Below are positions 44,701-55,570 of a stretch of DNA of 64,000 nucleotides, one piece after another (the stretch's first letter is position 1; every line of letters starts with the position of its first letter). The notes below the pieces were generated by a model. That model did not search any database, was not told where the DNA came from, and was given only the letters and a program-made list of their open reading frames with translations. Location of the stretch: positions 1 to 64,000 of the forward strand of contig JAGEMR010000025.1 in NCBI GenBank assembly GCA_021030915.1. The letters run 5' to 3'. This DNA is from Astrothelium macrocarpum. Its lineage: Eukaryota > Ascomycota > Dothideomycetes > Trypetheliales > Trypetheliaceae. The position numbers and the translations under genes were made by a program.

Positions 44701-46637
44701 CAACATCGTACTGCGGTCGGTGCCGACTGTTCAGCATTACTCTCTTGAGCAAGTCCAGCAGAAATTCAAATGCGCTTCAACTCTACGCCGCAAAGTTAGG
44801 TCTCTTTGTTTTTCATCGGAGTCAGACAGCAGTTCTAGTGGCAAGAGACAGCAAGCTATTGGAAATCGAATGCAACCCTGCAAGCTATTCTTATCGGTGG
44901 TACAACCCTCATCTACGAGTAATGTCTCAGGCGAGAATGCTCCATACGCGTACACCAGTGAGGACAGGGTTCAGCATCAATCAGCAACAAAACGATCAAA
45001 CACGCACCTAACCTTTGCGGAGAGAGCATGCGCAGCACCACATCTTGACCCAGCCATCACTTAGTTCGTTGGGCCGCCAAGATGGTGGCCGCGGAAGCCG
45101 TCGCCTTCTGGCTTATCCGAGGCAGAAGAGCCGCGTCTGCAGCTCGCACAGTAGCTCACCCAGGCGTTCGCAGAGGAGGATGCGAAACTGGTGCGCTAAA
45201 GACGCCCAACGGCAGCTTTGAATCGGCTTCAACGTGCACAGACAATTGACTGGTACCATGATCGCGCTTTCAAAGCTCTAGCGATCTTGGTCCTAGCATG
45301 CAGGCCTCAGCGTGGGCCGGGAAAACTATGACTGACACGATCTCATCTCATCTCATCATCTCCCACCACTCCTCCAGACGCTAGATGCACTTGCTGAAAT
45401 GACTTTGATGCTAATCCATCACACTGTCATGCGACCAGAGGACACCGCCGCTTCATGCGAGTAGGCAACAGAGTGGTTTGACACCTGAAGGTACCATATG
45501 CAGGAAGCCCCCATGCACCCATGGAAGAGTCCCAACAGGCGCATGAGGGGTGGGCCAAAGTCACCATGGATTCCATTGGCTGCATGGTAGCCCTACCGCT
45601 TGGCAGGGAGGTCCCTGCAAAGTGCTAACGATGGCATCATGGATCTTGACGTCCGGTCTTCTTCGTAGGGCCGGTGAGTTCGTACATCATTTGTCTTCTG
45701 CCAGCTCGCCTGCGCAGCGGCACGGATAGATTGCGTCGTCGCGTTGCAAACCCGGCAGCCTTGGCCCGCATTGGCCCGGGGGAAGCGCTCGAAACCACTT
45801 CGAACCCAACAGAAGGCCCACCGTTGGTGGCCAGGGCCAAAACATGACAGAGTTCCGGGTCTCCGGTAGGGAATCTCTGGACGGAGATCTCTACCGAAAA
45901 GCAGGAAGATGCAAGTTACGCTTCAAGTCTCTGTTCCAGTAAAGGGCCCTGCCAGACAGGTGCCGGATCCTTAGCGCAACCAACCTGACCAGGCGTTAGC
46001 CTAGCACTCTCATTCTCCGATCAGCCTCTCAGCCATCTGACCAGGGTATGGCACCAATCTTCAAGGTCCGACTGAGAGTGCTGACTGTGGAGACGGCCTG
46101 GTCGTAAGAGAATTGGGGGCCAGCGCAAATGAAAATCCCTCCGTTTTCGCGTTTGCCACTTTTTGTTTTGCTGCTATGTTATGCGTTCTATCAACAGCCC
46201 TGTAGCATATTCGGAATCCACTGCATCATAGCAGCACAGATGTTTTGATAGCTGGGCTCGGCCTTTGAACGCCACGCCTCGTCCCCAGTGATTTTGAATT
46301 GGCATGCTTTTTTCCTCTGTGGCTGCGAGCTTGCCTCATCACATCGCGAGCTTCAAGATTGAGTTTAAATGCGAGCTTGGACGACATTACAGGACACTTC
46401 CCTGCAGCGCACGAGGCGTCCAAGTGCGGATGATCGCCACCTAAGGTCAGCCCACACTGCCCACAAATGTGTCTCTCCTTCATACATTAGCTCTGGTATG
46501 CGCGTTCGCAGGCTGGGGTTTGATATTTCGCCGTTGTTCGTGACAAGTGTACGACAAAGTCTCACGCGCGTGTCAATGTACCGACCTCAATTCACTCGTT
46601 CGAAAGTCACACCGCATACTTCGACCTCACTCTGCGA

Positions 46638-46826
46638 ATGATTCCCCGTGGTACATTTCTTAATCATTCACCGAGTTCAGCTCGCCGTCTGGGCAATTGC
46701 TGCGGAGCATATTGCACAACTGGCAGGGCAGTTGATGGCAAGAAGATTGAGTCTAAGGCTTCTCAAATCTCTACCACATTCCAGTATCTTTGTTTCATGA
46801 AACTATTGGATATCAGGCTGTGGTGA
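46638..46826 (+). promoter_or_regulatory. Possible upstream ORF of the Zn2Cys6 gene
   Basis: A 62-codon frame opens at ATG 46638 and stops at 46824-46826, nine bases before the main start at 46836. A nested ATG at 46797 gives a 9-residue peptide, MKLLDIRLW, with the same stop. If the leader begins upstream of these, they would limit initiation on the main frame. Transcript start is unknown, so this is inference. Confidence 0.35.
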
Positions 46827-46835
46827 CCTCGCGGA

Positions 46836-48297
46836 ATGGCGTTCGAGTTATCCCAACAGCCGCCAACTTACGTACCGCAACCCGGCCCTACCATAAGCGA
46901 AGACGGGACGGCTCAGCCTCCAGGTCAAGAGACTCCCTCTCACAATGCGACCTCTTTGAAGAATAAGAAGAGACCTTCCAAGACGAAGACACCTGCAACT
47001 ATTAAGCGTTCCGCCTCGACGCCCCATATGCGAGGCCTTGCACAGTCCGAGTCAGGCGCCCTGTCTCCCACTGCTGCTGACAAGAGAGCGCGTAATAAGC
47101 TTGGATACCAGCGGACGTCTGTCGCGTGCGGTAAGGAGGCGTTGGTTCCTATTCTTCCCTTCCCCTTACTCGATCCTTCCATCTTACATGTACACACCTA
47201 GCTTTCGGACTGACATAAGCCAGGCCATTGCAGAAGAAGAAAAATTAGATGTCTCCTGGCTCCCGATGACCCTCAAGGACGATGCTCCAATTGCATCCGC
47301 CTCAAAAAGGAATGCAACTTTTATCCAGTTGACCAGCAAACGCAATCTGGATCGGGGGCAACTTCCTCGACGAAAGGCGACACTGGATCAAGCGGTGCAA
47401 ATACATCCACCCCCTCACCCAAGACTCTACAGACAGGTTCCATTGGCGACCGCCCTGATGAGTATAGTCGTTATTCTCCCTTTACAACCAACCCCCCTCA
47501 AGGGTATCCTATTGCGCCGGTCATACCGAGAACAGGAGAGGGTGAGTCATGGCGATCCTGCCCTTTTTTCAAGGCACTTTGCTGAGCGGTTCATTTTAGC
47601 GCCATTATCCGCCGCTAGTTATACCTTTCCCCATGGTGCAGCAGACCCAAGGTATGCTTGGCATGAACCTGAGTATGGACCACCTTCTGCCGTTGCAGAT
47701 TCTCCCCAAGTAGAAGGGCCAGCGTCCAACTATTGGCGTCTAAATGAGCCACCGATTGCTCCAAATAATCAATACACGAAACGACCAGATGTTTCTAATG
47801 AACAAGCATCAATACAGAGCGCTGTGCATTTGCCCTGGGGTCCTCCTCCACCTGCGCAAAGATCCATGTCATTTCCAGCCATCGAAAGCCTGAGTATCCC
47901 TGGAAATGTGACGCCCTACACCGTCCAATCGCCGCAGGATATGAGGCGGCCCTCGAACATGTCCTATGCGTCAGTTGATCATGGTAGTACAAACTCAAGC
48001 ATTTCTATTCCGGGATCAAATCCTGGTTCAATGGGTCCTCCTGGACCCGTTCATACTCCTACACATTCTACTCCAACACATCAACAATTCCCATATAAGC
48101 CACAGCAATGGAGTCCCTATCCACCTCAGGTTCGTCAGGGTTCTCTCCCGAGCCATCCTGAAGCATATGGCGCTCAATGGTACAACGAACCCGCACCGCT
48201 TGGTCACGTTACAGAGGAACCCCCTCACAGTGCTCCACCGTTTAATTTGGGCCCTCAAAGCTATTTCACGGGAACGAATCAGTCACATGGGCCTTGA
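46836..48297 (+). CDS. Zn2Cys6 (fungal binuclear cluster) transcription factor
   Basis: Exons are 46836-47130, 47224-47541 and 47600-48297, giving 436 aa. The DNA-binding cluster is split by intron 1: VACG ends exon 1 and HCRRRKIRC opens exon 2. Its six cysteines are C98, C101, C108, C119, C122 and C129 with spacing 2-6-10-2-6, followed by KKECNFYPVDQQ, the classic GAL4-type pattern. A basic segment (KNKKRPSKTKTP) precedes it. The rest is Pro/Ser/Tyr/Gln-rich with no fungal-specific TF middle-homology domain visible. This matches short fungal Zn2Cys6 regulators whose targets are unknown. The intron 2 join (GE-APLSAASYTFPHG) keeps frame. Upstream ORFs in the leader are listed separately. Confidence 0.93.
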
Positions 48298-48766
48298 TTT
48301 GGCATGACCTTATATGTGCCTTGTCAGCTATTGAAATAATCAACGAAGTCACTTCCTGTCACCTTTTTGGGACGATTTCCTCATGAATGGTTCTTCGTAT
48401 TCTCTTCTCGTCACCCATCGAACAGGTTTTTGGTGGGCTCTTACCAATGCAATTCATCATTGCGCAATGTATCTACTGTATTTTCCTCCAAACGATCGTA
48501 CTTTGTTCTATAGAACAGCTGCTGCATTAAGGTTTTCGACGAAAAAGCACATGACTAGGATCACGGGCATACGGGAAGAAGTCTAGTAAGGATTCACATG
48601 CGCATTAGGAACGTGTTATCGGGCGTACGGGCGTTACTAGAGACTGCTAATAGCAGCCATCGTGATCAGGCAGGCGTAGAACGGGACATGGACTTGTGAA
48701 GGATAAGTTTCACCACGTTCTGATTCTCCTGTATGATATTTTTTTACAGTTTCGCTTAAGAGGCAG
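48298..48766. other. Intergenic, downstream of the Zn2Cys6 gene
   Basis: About 470 bp with the presumed 3' flank of the regulator. A search for a signal-peptide exon to pair with the Cys-rich frame that follows found none. A polypyrimidine-AG acceptor-like site lies at about 48740-48750. Confidence 0.35.
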
Positions 48767-49000
48767 CGATTGAAACTTTCTCTTCTTTTTTGCAATGTGG
48801 AGTTGGGTTACTGCACAGGCTTTGTAGGTCCTGCTTCCCAAAATGATATTCAATATTGTTCACAAGATCCACAACCTTATTCAACTTTTTGCTTCTGGAG
48901 AAGAGATCCTCAATTCTTCCCGGACTACCCTGGCCAAGGAGATGTAAGCAATATGGCGCAACAGTCAGGTTGCAGTGACGAGAATGGAAAATGCTGCTAA
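48767..49000 (+). pseudogene. Orphan exon or remnant of a small Cys-rich protein
   Basis: An open frame ending at 49000 encodes GFVGPASQNDIQYCSQDPQP, then YSTFCFWRRDPQFFPDY and QQSGCSDENGKCC. Five cysteines in the last 47 residues, aromatic-rich spacing and a clean stop look like the end of a small secreted protein. Two acceptor-like sites precede it (about 48750 and TGCACAG near 48820), but no start codon with a signal peptide was found upstream. It may be the last exon of an unrecognised gene or a decayed copy. No family was recognised. Confidence 0.3.
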
Positions 49001-50870
49001 AATTCAGTTCTACCTATAGCATCCTCAACTATCCCTTGTGATGATTATGCGAGAATCGATCACTCAGACAGCAACTTTACAGTAATCACAATCCCTATTC
49101 TTCTAGGCCAGTGCTATCACTATCAAGAACGTCATGCCGTGTCTATCCCCAATATTTCACCGACTAGAACTTTCCTTCCTGCGCCAAGAATCCAAAGGAA
49201 GAAACAGAAGAAAAAAGACACCGAGAGGATCTAAAAAAGTGAATTAGGGAATTTCCGGCGAACGTGGCACCATGCGCCATTAACGGCGGAACATCTCATT
49301 ATCTCCAACCGGCACGTCTACCCGCGTTCCGTCGGCTGTGCTTACTTTAAAGCCATGGTCATTTTTCAAACTGACTAGTGGATGCGATCTGGCGAATAGC
49401 GATGAGCAACGAGACCTTGGGGGTAATGAATTCACTGTTTTGTTTTTCCTCTGTTCAGCTTGTGCAATCAAAGACAAAAGCATCGGTCCCATGGTGAATG
49501 TCAGCATGTTCGCATCCAGAGGTCAATCATTCCGCCACACGGGCATTTGCGGATGTGCAGGTCATGGAAAATCATTTTCCGATTGATGAGAGTGCATAGA
49601 ACTGATATACAGGATTTGGGCATCGGGTTCCCAGATGCGAAGGCGGGATAACGAGGGGAAGTTGTTGGAAGCCTTGGATTTTCTGAGCTGTAATACGCCC
49701 GAGCAGAGTGAGGCTCACCAAGAAGGGTTAAGCATGCAAGAAACCTTGTTATACTCTATGCTGCGCTTCGTAAGCACCTAATACCTTCTTATAGTACATT
49801 CTAATCCTCATTCGCTTCGGACACTTCCACTCTCATTCTCCAGACTTATCACATGCTACCTATGAAAGTCTATCGCAGCCCAACGGAGGAAGATATTCAC
49901 CCTCCGAATCATCAGTCAACCTTACGGACGGGTGGGAGGCTTTGAAAGCAGGAGAGCTTGGAGGGAAGCTAGCGTCGTTGCATTCATTTGGTGAATAAAT
50001 CACGCAGCCCAAGCACACCAATTCTCTCTCGAGCGTTACCCGAACTGCATGCATGAGCGACTAGTCGAAAAGGTTCAGTAGGATTTGGATGCGGACTTTG
50101 GATTCAGTATCATAAATCAGAAGTGTCGAAGATCCTGAGGCGAGGCTTGACTGCAATCACGCGCTCCTCCAGAACCGAATTACTGTCGAAGACCCTGCTT
50201 TGAAGAACCAACATCTGCATGTCAGCCAGCCTTCTAAGGCTTGATAACATAATGCGAAGAGCAAATCCCCCGTGCATATCACCACATTTTTGTATGCAAT
50301 CTCTTAGCCTCGCTTGGGTTCCTTGCTGCTGCAGCTGGTTGGCGGTTTGTGATATCAACAAAACCATACCTAACCGCGAGGCAATGAACATTTGACCAGA
50401 TGCATATCATGAATACTTGCGACAACAAAAAACAACGAGAAGGTCCAATTTTCGAAAGTGGTTCATTAATCGGTCCGATTCCGCTAATTGGTCCAATCGC
50501 AGCGCGGTTCTGCCAAATTCATCAACAACATCGTGGATAAGCGACCAAAGCAATGATACAGCAAGATTATCATCTTCCCAATTCTGCAATCAGTGGAAGA
50601 TGCATTCACCACCAAGGATGACTCCCTCGATCTATCTTAAGTCTTGTGATGTCTTGGTTAACTCTGAACAAGGTGATATTCTCTTAATATTTCTCGGAAA
50701 CGCTCCTTTGAGTACGTGTCTTTGCTTTCGCTCCAAACCACACCTCGATTAGCTTCACCTTTCTTTCCATCAAACTTTGCTTGCTGTTCACTGATTATGG
50801 ATCAGTATCTCTTCACGTCCACTCCTCCCTTATTGAAAGCCCTTCCCAATACGTGTATCTTCTGTTCAGC
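49001..50870. other. Intergenic or unresolved small frames
   Basis: About 1.9 kb. Two minus-strand frames, 50589-50407 and 50391-50110, have helical, evenly mixed composition and could be exons of one small gene, with an acceptor-like TTGCAG just before the first and a GTTAG stretch between them. No start, motif or family is visible, so no gene is called. Confidence 0.3.
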
Positions 50871-51158
50871 TTATTCATAGATGTGTGATGGAAAGGACAT
50901 ACAGAGCTGCAGGAGCTGTCGAATATGACTCGGAGACCGTGGATGACGCAGGGGTGGGGTTGGAGGTGGGGTAGGATATGGGAAAGGAGGAGGAGTAGGA
51001 GGCGGAGTCGGGGGTGGAGTGTTAGGCATGGTGGGTTCTCCGTTGCAATAAGCGCTCGTCTTCACTTTGGAAAATACGGCCGTGATTGTGCTGCATTGAG
51101 CTGTCACTATATCGGAGATGGCGAATACGAAGACTAGAAGTTTAAATATCGTGAGCAT
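50871..51158 (-). CDS. Putative small secreted Pro-rich protein
   Basis: A 95-aa frame from ATG 51158. Residues 1-20 (MLTIFKLLVFVFAISDIVTA) form a good signal peptide with likely cleavage after TA, then QCSTITAVFSKVKTSAYCNG with two cysteines, then a Pro/Thr repeat (PPPTPPPTPPPFPYPTPPP) and a basic tail. An in-frame ATG at 51227 gives a worse N-terminus. No family recognised. Just after the Pro-rich repeat the next frame reads Ser/Thr-rich and ends in a short hydrophobic stretch, so a small intron or sequencing frameshift could give a GPI-like end. Secreted effector-like or wall-associated roles are speculative. Confidence 0.45.
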   Translation of the reverse strand: MLTIFKLLVFVFAISDIVTAQCSTITAVFSKVKTSAYCNGEPTMPNTPPPTPPPTPPPFPYPTPPPTPPLRHPRSPSHIRQLLQLCMSFPSHIYE

Positions 51159-51403
51159 AGTTTGATAACAAACGTGCTGCTTAAAACATCCATTACTTCT
51201 GGCGAACATTTGCAAGCGTCCATGCACATGAGCAAACGTGACTACTTATAGAGTGATAAGTCATTGTCATTTTTGCGTGCTCGTTTGATGACACTAAGCA
51301 CCCTTGAATCGTGAAAACAAGATGTTACTAGTACGATAATGTGAATTGCGTTGTTCGTATCATATTCTAGGGGCTTCCAAGCGTCGTGTCTACGCTTTCG
51401 CCT

Positions 51404-52063
51404 TTAGCCCGCAAAGTTTTCAGCACACCATCCTTCCCAGTCTCCTGCTTTGAGAGTTTGGTTCATGAGTTCCTCCACTTCTGGTGTCACCGCTGTATGC
51501 ATTGTAGGTTCTGGCGTCGACAAAGCCCTGTACTCAAATGGTAGCAACTCAGCCAGATCTAATTTCAAAAGCGGGTCTGGCGACATGAGGTAAGAGATGC
51601 GCACTTCTGCTTCTGCCTGTTTTGCCGTGAATCGTAGAAGAGCTTCCCGTCTCAATTCATGACCCATTTCTAATGCCAATGTATGGTGGCTGCTATGAAG
51701 GAGTGTCAGATAAGCATTGAATATCTCCCGTCCGCCAAGAGAAAACCCATTCGGCCAGACATCCCAAAGGCGATGGAGCAGCTCAAGTAGTTGTGTATGG
51801 CGCTGTTTGAAATCTCTACTCTCAATATCCACTGGTTGAAAGAGGATGCGCACGCAAGGAACGCCAAGGAAATGACGAAGTAGGTCTTTTGGGGTTGCAA
51901 CGCTCGCCATATTTATGGAAGAGGTGCGTCTGGTTCGCCAGAAGATATTTAGCGCTGCTTTGAAGACATTCAGCTCTTTCTCGTCAATGAGATTCAATCC
52001 TTTGATCTCTGACCATGCATTAGCGACCGACAGCATGGTTTTTCGCGAGGGTGATTGTAGCAC
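51404..52063 (-). CDS. Hypothetical protein, 219 aa
   Basis: A single uninterrupted frame from ATG 52063 to the stop at 51404. It is mainly helical, with Leu/Arg/Glu-rich stretches (FKAALNIFWRTRR, LLELLHRLWDVW, LALEMGHELRREALLRFTAK) and an acidic, Trp-containing C-terminus (AGDWEGWCAENFAG). No signal peptide, membrane helix or known motif is visible. Composition and length argue for a real gene in a region otherwise full of short frames. In-frame ATGs at 52036 and 51910 are alternatives. I do not recognise the family. Confidence 0.55.
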   Translation of the reverse strand: MLQSPSRKTMLSVANAWSEIKGLNLIDEKELNVFKAALNIFWRTRRTSSINMASVATPKDLLRHFLGVPCVRILFQPVDIESRDFKQRHTQLLELLHRLWDVWPNGFSLGGREIFNAYLTLLHSSHHTLALEMGHELRREALLRFTAKQAEAEVRISYLMSPDPLLKLDLAELLPFEYRALSTPEPTMHTAVTPEVEELMNQTLKAGDWEGWCAENFAG

Positions 52064-54854
52064 GCTGAGATGAGTGACGCGAATAAACGCGTTGAAGGAG
52101 ATTCACTATGGTGAACTCATCGAGACAGGAGTTTGCGATAAAGGCTTCCAGGCGTGTGACAAGTCAATGCTGGTAATCCGCGTGAAGCATGCTTCATCGA
52201 TAAAACTGCTATTGCGAGCCAAACATTGAACTTGACGTGAAACAAGGGCGAGGAGCGCTGCTGAATCGTTATTTATCTAGCCAATCCCTTTAGTATACCT
52301 TGTCTGCCAAAGATCAGTTGCATTTGGTTTAGTTCTCAATTCTAGTAATTTAAAGGAATTGACTATGAGGGTATAAGTACGATCGTTTCTCAATTCTACC
52401 TCGATGCATCGAGGTTATGGTCGTGCTCAAGAAATTATCTCGGAAAGGTAGTCTCGTCATTTCACAGAAATGCGACTTCACCACCTTGAGCTTCTTTTCC
52501 TATGTCAGCATGAACAAGATCTTTCCGTATCATCAATGCTTGTCAAGCATAGTAGCCATTGATATCTTTTAGTTAGAATTCTGTCCATGATTCTAAAAGG
52601 TCCGCAAAGTATTGACTATACAGCGAAGGAAATCATCAGGCTATTGCGGATTGGGAACAAGATGAAAACGACAGCTGTAACGTTTATTTGTCACACAAAG
52701 GGTCGTCTTAGAAACGATATAAGACATTATGGACTCGAGATCGAACAAACACTCAGGCCACGTTTTCTCGCGATCAACATTTCCCTTTGCCGAATGTGCA
52801 GAAGGATCAATCAAAGATAAGTCCATGGATTCACACGTCTTAAGTCATTCGCTGGTCCAGCGCAGGATTCCTGCGTTTTTTGACCTTTGGGTGTTCGTCA
52901 TGTCGTATATGCGTTTCACCGTAACCAGAAGCATGCACATGCTCCCGTGACTTCTGCGGTCATTTGCACCCTTTATCCAAGGCACAAAAAGCGTATACTA
53001 TCATCTTCAGATCGTCACATGCGCAGACTTGAGCCAAGAAAATGCGGCAAGTAGCATTTCTTCCAAAAGTTCAAGATCCATGGACGTATGGAGCTGCAAC
53101 TTTTGGCACATTGGCTTCTGTACCTCCATCTTCTGAACGACGAGGTCAAATCGATATTCGAGTTCTTGGTTCCCTTGGGCTAAGACGTCGGATTTTTGTG
53201 AGTGTGTAGACATGATTCTATACAGTCTTTCCCACGCTGTACAAATGATTGGTTTCTAGCGGCGTTGATTGATTGCACAGAGCTTGTAAGCGGATTGCAC
53301 AAAATTTGCAAACAGGATGAAAGCGGAATTCACCACCTATCGTGAGTGCCATTCAAGTTAGTATCCACGGGTCTTCGAAAACCGAGGAAAGGCGAGTTTT
53401 TCGCTGTTCTACGACATAGAACGATCCCGACGTTCCACAGCGTGGTTGGTAAGTGCAGAGTGAAGTCTTTTCGATCCAACCGTCAGACAAGCTTGACGTC
53501 GATAGAGGGCGAAGACATGATGTAGTCGAAACTGTTCGACTGATTGGAAGGATACGGCTGAGGTGACGACTCCTCAGGAACAAACGCTGCAGTTCTAAGA
53601 AACATGTGGCCAGCCCATCTCTTCGTGACGGCAACGTACGAACAACATCCACTATGATTCGTCCCAAGTGGAGTGATTGCCGTGGTCGAGCGCCAGTCAT
53701 GTTGTCCAGAACGTTCCATCGGCCGTATGCGAACGTTGTGGAATCCGTCAAAAGTGCGAGCTTCTAGAATCACTCTACACGTGGAATTGTATCCGTACGA
53801 CGTTTCACCCGCCAAGAGAAGCTGCTTTCTTCATGTATTGACAAAAAGTTTTCGTGACCGCAAGAAGACGATGGAAACGGTTTTGAACGCTATCGACATA
53901 TCCTGTTCTCGGCGGAAAATCATGGCGCAAGGGATCCTTGCTCTCTAAAAATAGTTTTGCCAAAACGGCAAACCTATATTTCAATCGTAAAAATGACCAG
54001 CATAACCTACCCCAAACGCAACGGTGTGAGCCGTCAGGTAGCCACTGCTCCTCAGTCAAGTTTTACTCTGGCTGTCGCACTGAAGTTGTGCAAACATTGT
54101 CAAGACCTTGATCAGCTTGCAACTTGGGGTTCAGCTCGAAATTGGAACCTTCGGCCTCGTTTTCCACGGCCCGCTGCGGACGTGCATGGTACGCTAGGAT
54201 GGCACGTTTGCACTGTCGAACCTTGCACAACGACTGGGAAATCTGTGGAAGTGATCTTTCCAATAAGCTTTTCCTAATGCTTTCTTGCTACTGGGGTGAT
54301 CCATCGTCCAGCAAGATCTCAACGATTGCTTCTGACGTTAGATCATGCACGAACACCAGGACCACCGCCTCAACTGCATTAGTCAGTGACTCGTGTACGG
54401 GGTGCCATAAAGGCTTGTGCAACGGTCTGTTCCTCGAAGTTTTTCTTTTCGACATCATGACGCCACGGGCCAAAACATGTCTAGACAACAAACTCCAATG
54501 TCACTGTGAGGTTACTGAGCCATATCGTGACTCGTGTCAGCTCACTGTTGAATGGACGGGAGCGATGGAAGATCCACAGAGACGTTGGACAGGGTCTCCT
54601 GCGAGGCCCCGTGCCGACTGCCAAGAAATAGTTATTGTAGAGTATAGGTTACTGGGAGGCTTGTATGGGAGCGGCTAAGAGCTCGTTACTGCCTACAATA
54701 GTATGTATTCTCTCTCTGTCCGCCACAGTTTCCCATTTAGCTTGCTCATCAGCCATTGCTCCTATCTTCCTTCTAATTTTTCAAATTTCAGACATTCAAT
54801 TCCAAAGCAGCTTCCAAAACCTTCGTCAAGCCACCTAAGATTCACCTCAACAAG
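52064..54854. other. Intergenic, unresolved
   Basis: About 2.8 kb without a supportable gene. Several minus-strand frames between 53.0 and 54.5 kb (53213-53007, 53815-53483, 54059-53805, 54491-54288) have moderately protein-like composition but no start, splice pattern or motif that joins them. They could be remnants of a decayed gene or chance. Confidence 0.35.
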
Positions 54855-55570
54855 ATGCATTCCACCATTGTGCTTTTCTCCCTCCTTCCCCTAATTTCCT
54901 GCGCCGCCGTTCCTAAGCGTGCATCTAATGCAGCGAATTCATGGCAAATTTCTGACATTGCCACGCACTTCATGGGGGACAACTCGGGCATTGCCAACGG
55001 TGCCTGGCCGCCTGGAACTGGCTTCAACAGCACCATCAGCTTCACCTTGTCGCAAAACTTCGCCAACACTACCGATGAAGATGCTCCTACAGCTGTGGCT
55101 TGCTCCGCGCAGTGGGATCCTCAGGGAACAGGTGCTCAGGCCTATCCCACCTCTTGGGTGCCCTGCGGAGATGCTGGCTTTGGCACAAGCTGGAAATTTG
55201 AGAACACGACCGATATGAACGACGGACTTGCTGGCGACTTCATCATTGACGTGAAGTTGGACGGCACTTCGGGGTAAGTTTTCCCCCGATCTCATATCTC
55301 CTTGCGTAGTGACCGCTATTGTATGCGATTTTGGTGCGACAGATGCAGCACTGGGAACCACTGCGTCATGCATCACGAAGGCGCATGAATGCTAATGTTT
55401 ATGCGAGTTCTAGTGGCAAAGCTCACGAATACACCGGTTCGGTGAACGTGACGTCGGATAGCAGCACTGGTAATTCCATGACTTGCTTAGGTGGGGCTCC
55501 ACTCACTGGCATCCATTGCACTGGTGGTCCTTTCACGGTCCCGGTCAAAAACGACGAAATTGTCTCTTGA
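54855..55570 (+). CDS. Small secreted protein with four mature cysteines and Kex2-type site
   Basis: Exons 54855-55273 and 55414-55570 give about 191 aa. Residues 1-18 are a signal peptide (MHSTIVLFSLLPLISCAA). KR at 21-22 is a likely Kex2 site. The mature part has cysteines in ACSAQW, VPCGDAG, TCLGGAP and IHCTGG, and glycosylation sequons FNST and FANTT. Beta-rich stretches (STISFTLSQNF, DFIIDVKLDG, EYTGSVNVTSD) suggest a small beta-barrel-like fold as in many fungal secreted proteins. The intron end is uncertain: acceptor TAG at 55411-55413 follows a GCTAAT branch-like site, but GAG at 55405-55407 also keeps frame. An effector or surface role is inferred from secretion and size only. Confidence 0.7.

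Larger units (their letters stand above)
41643..46835. other. Long divergent intergenic region, Hsp9/12 / Zn2Cys6 factor
   Basis: A 5.2-kb interval with no recognised gene, the longest gap in the window. Apart from the stress elements beside Hsp9/12 and the upstream ORF at its right end, I see no family-like frame, no clear repeat and no RNA gene. Parts near 45.0-46.0 kb are more GC-rich. Frames such as 44606-45064 (152 codons) lack motifs and introns. It may be an extended regulatory region or decayed sequence. Confidence 0.4.

Noticed and set aside
44606..45064. Plus-strand frame of 152 codons
   Set aside because: No recognisable motif, atypical Cys/Arg/Ser use and no neighbouring exons.
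53483..54491. Chain of small minus-strand frames that might form one spliced gene
   Set aside because: I could not find donor/acceptor pairs that join them in frame or any domain; left as unresolved sequence.
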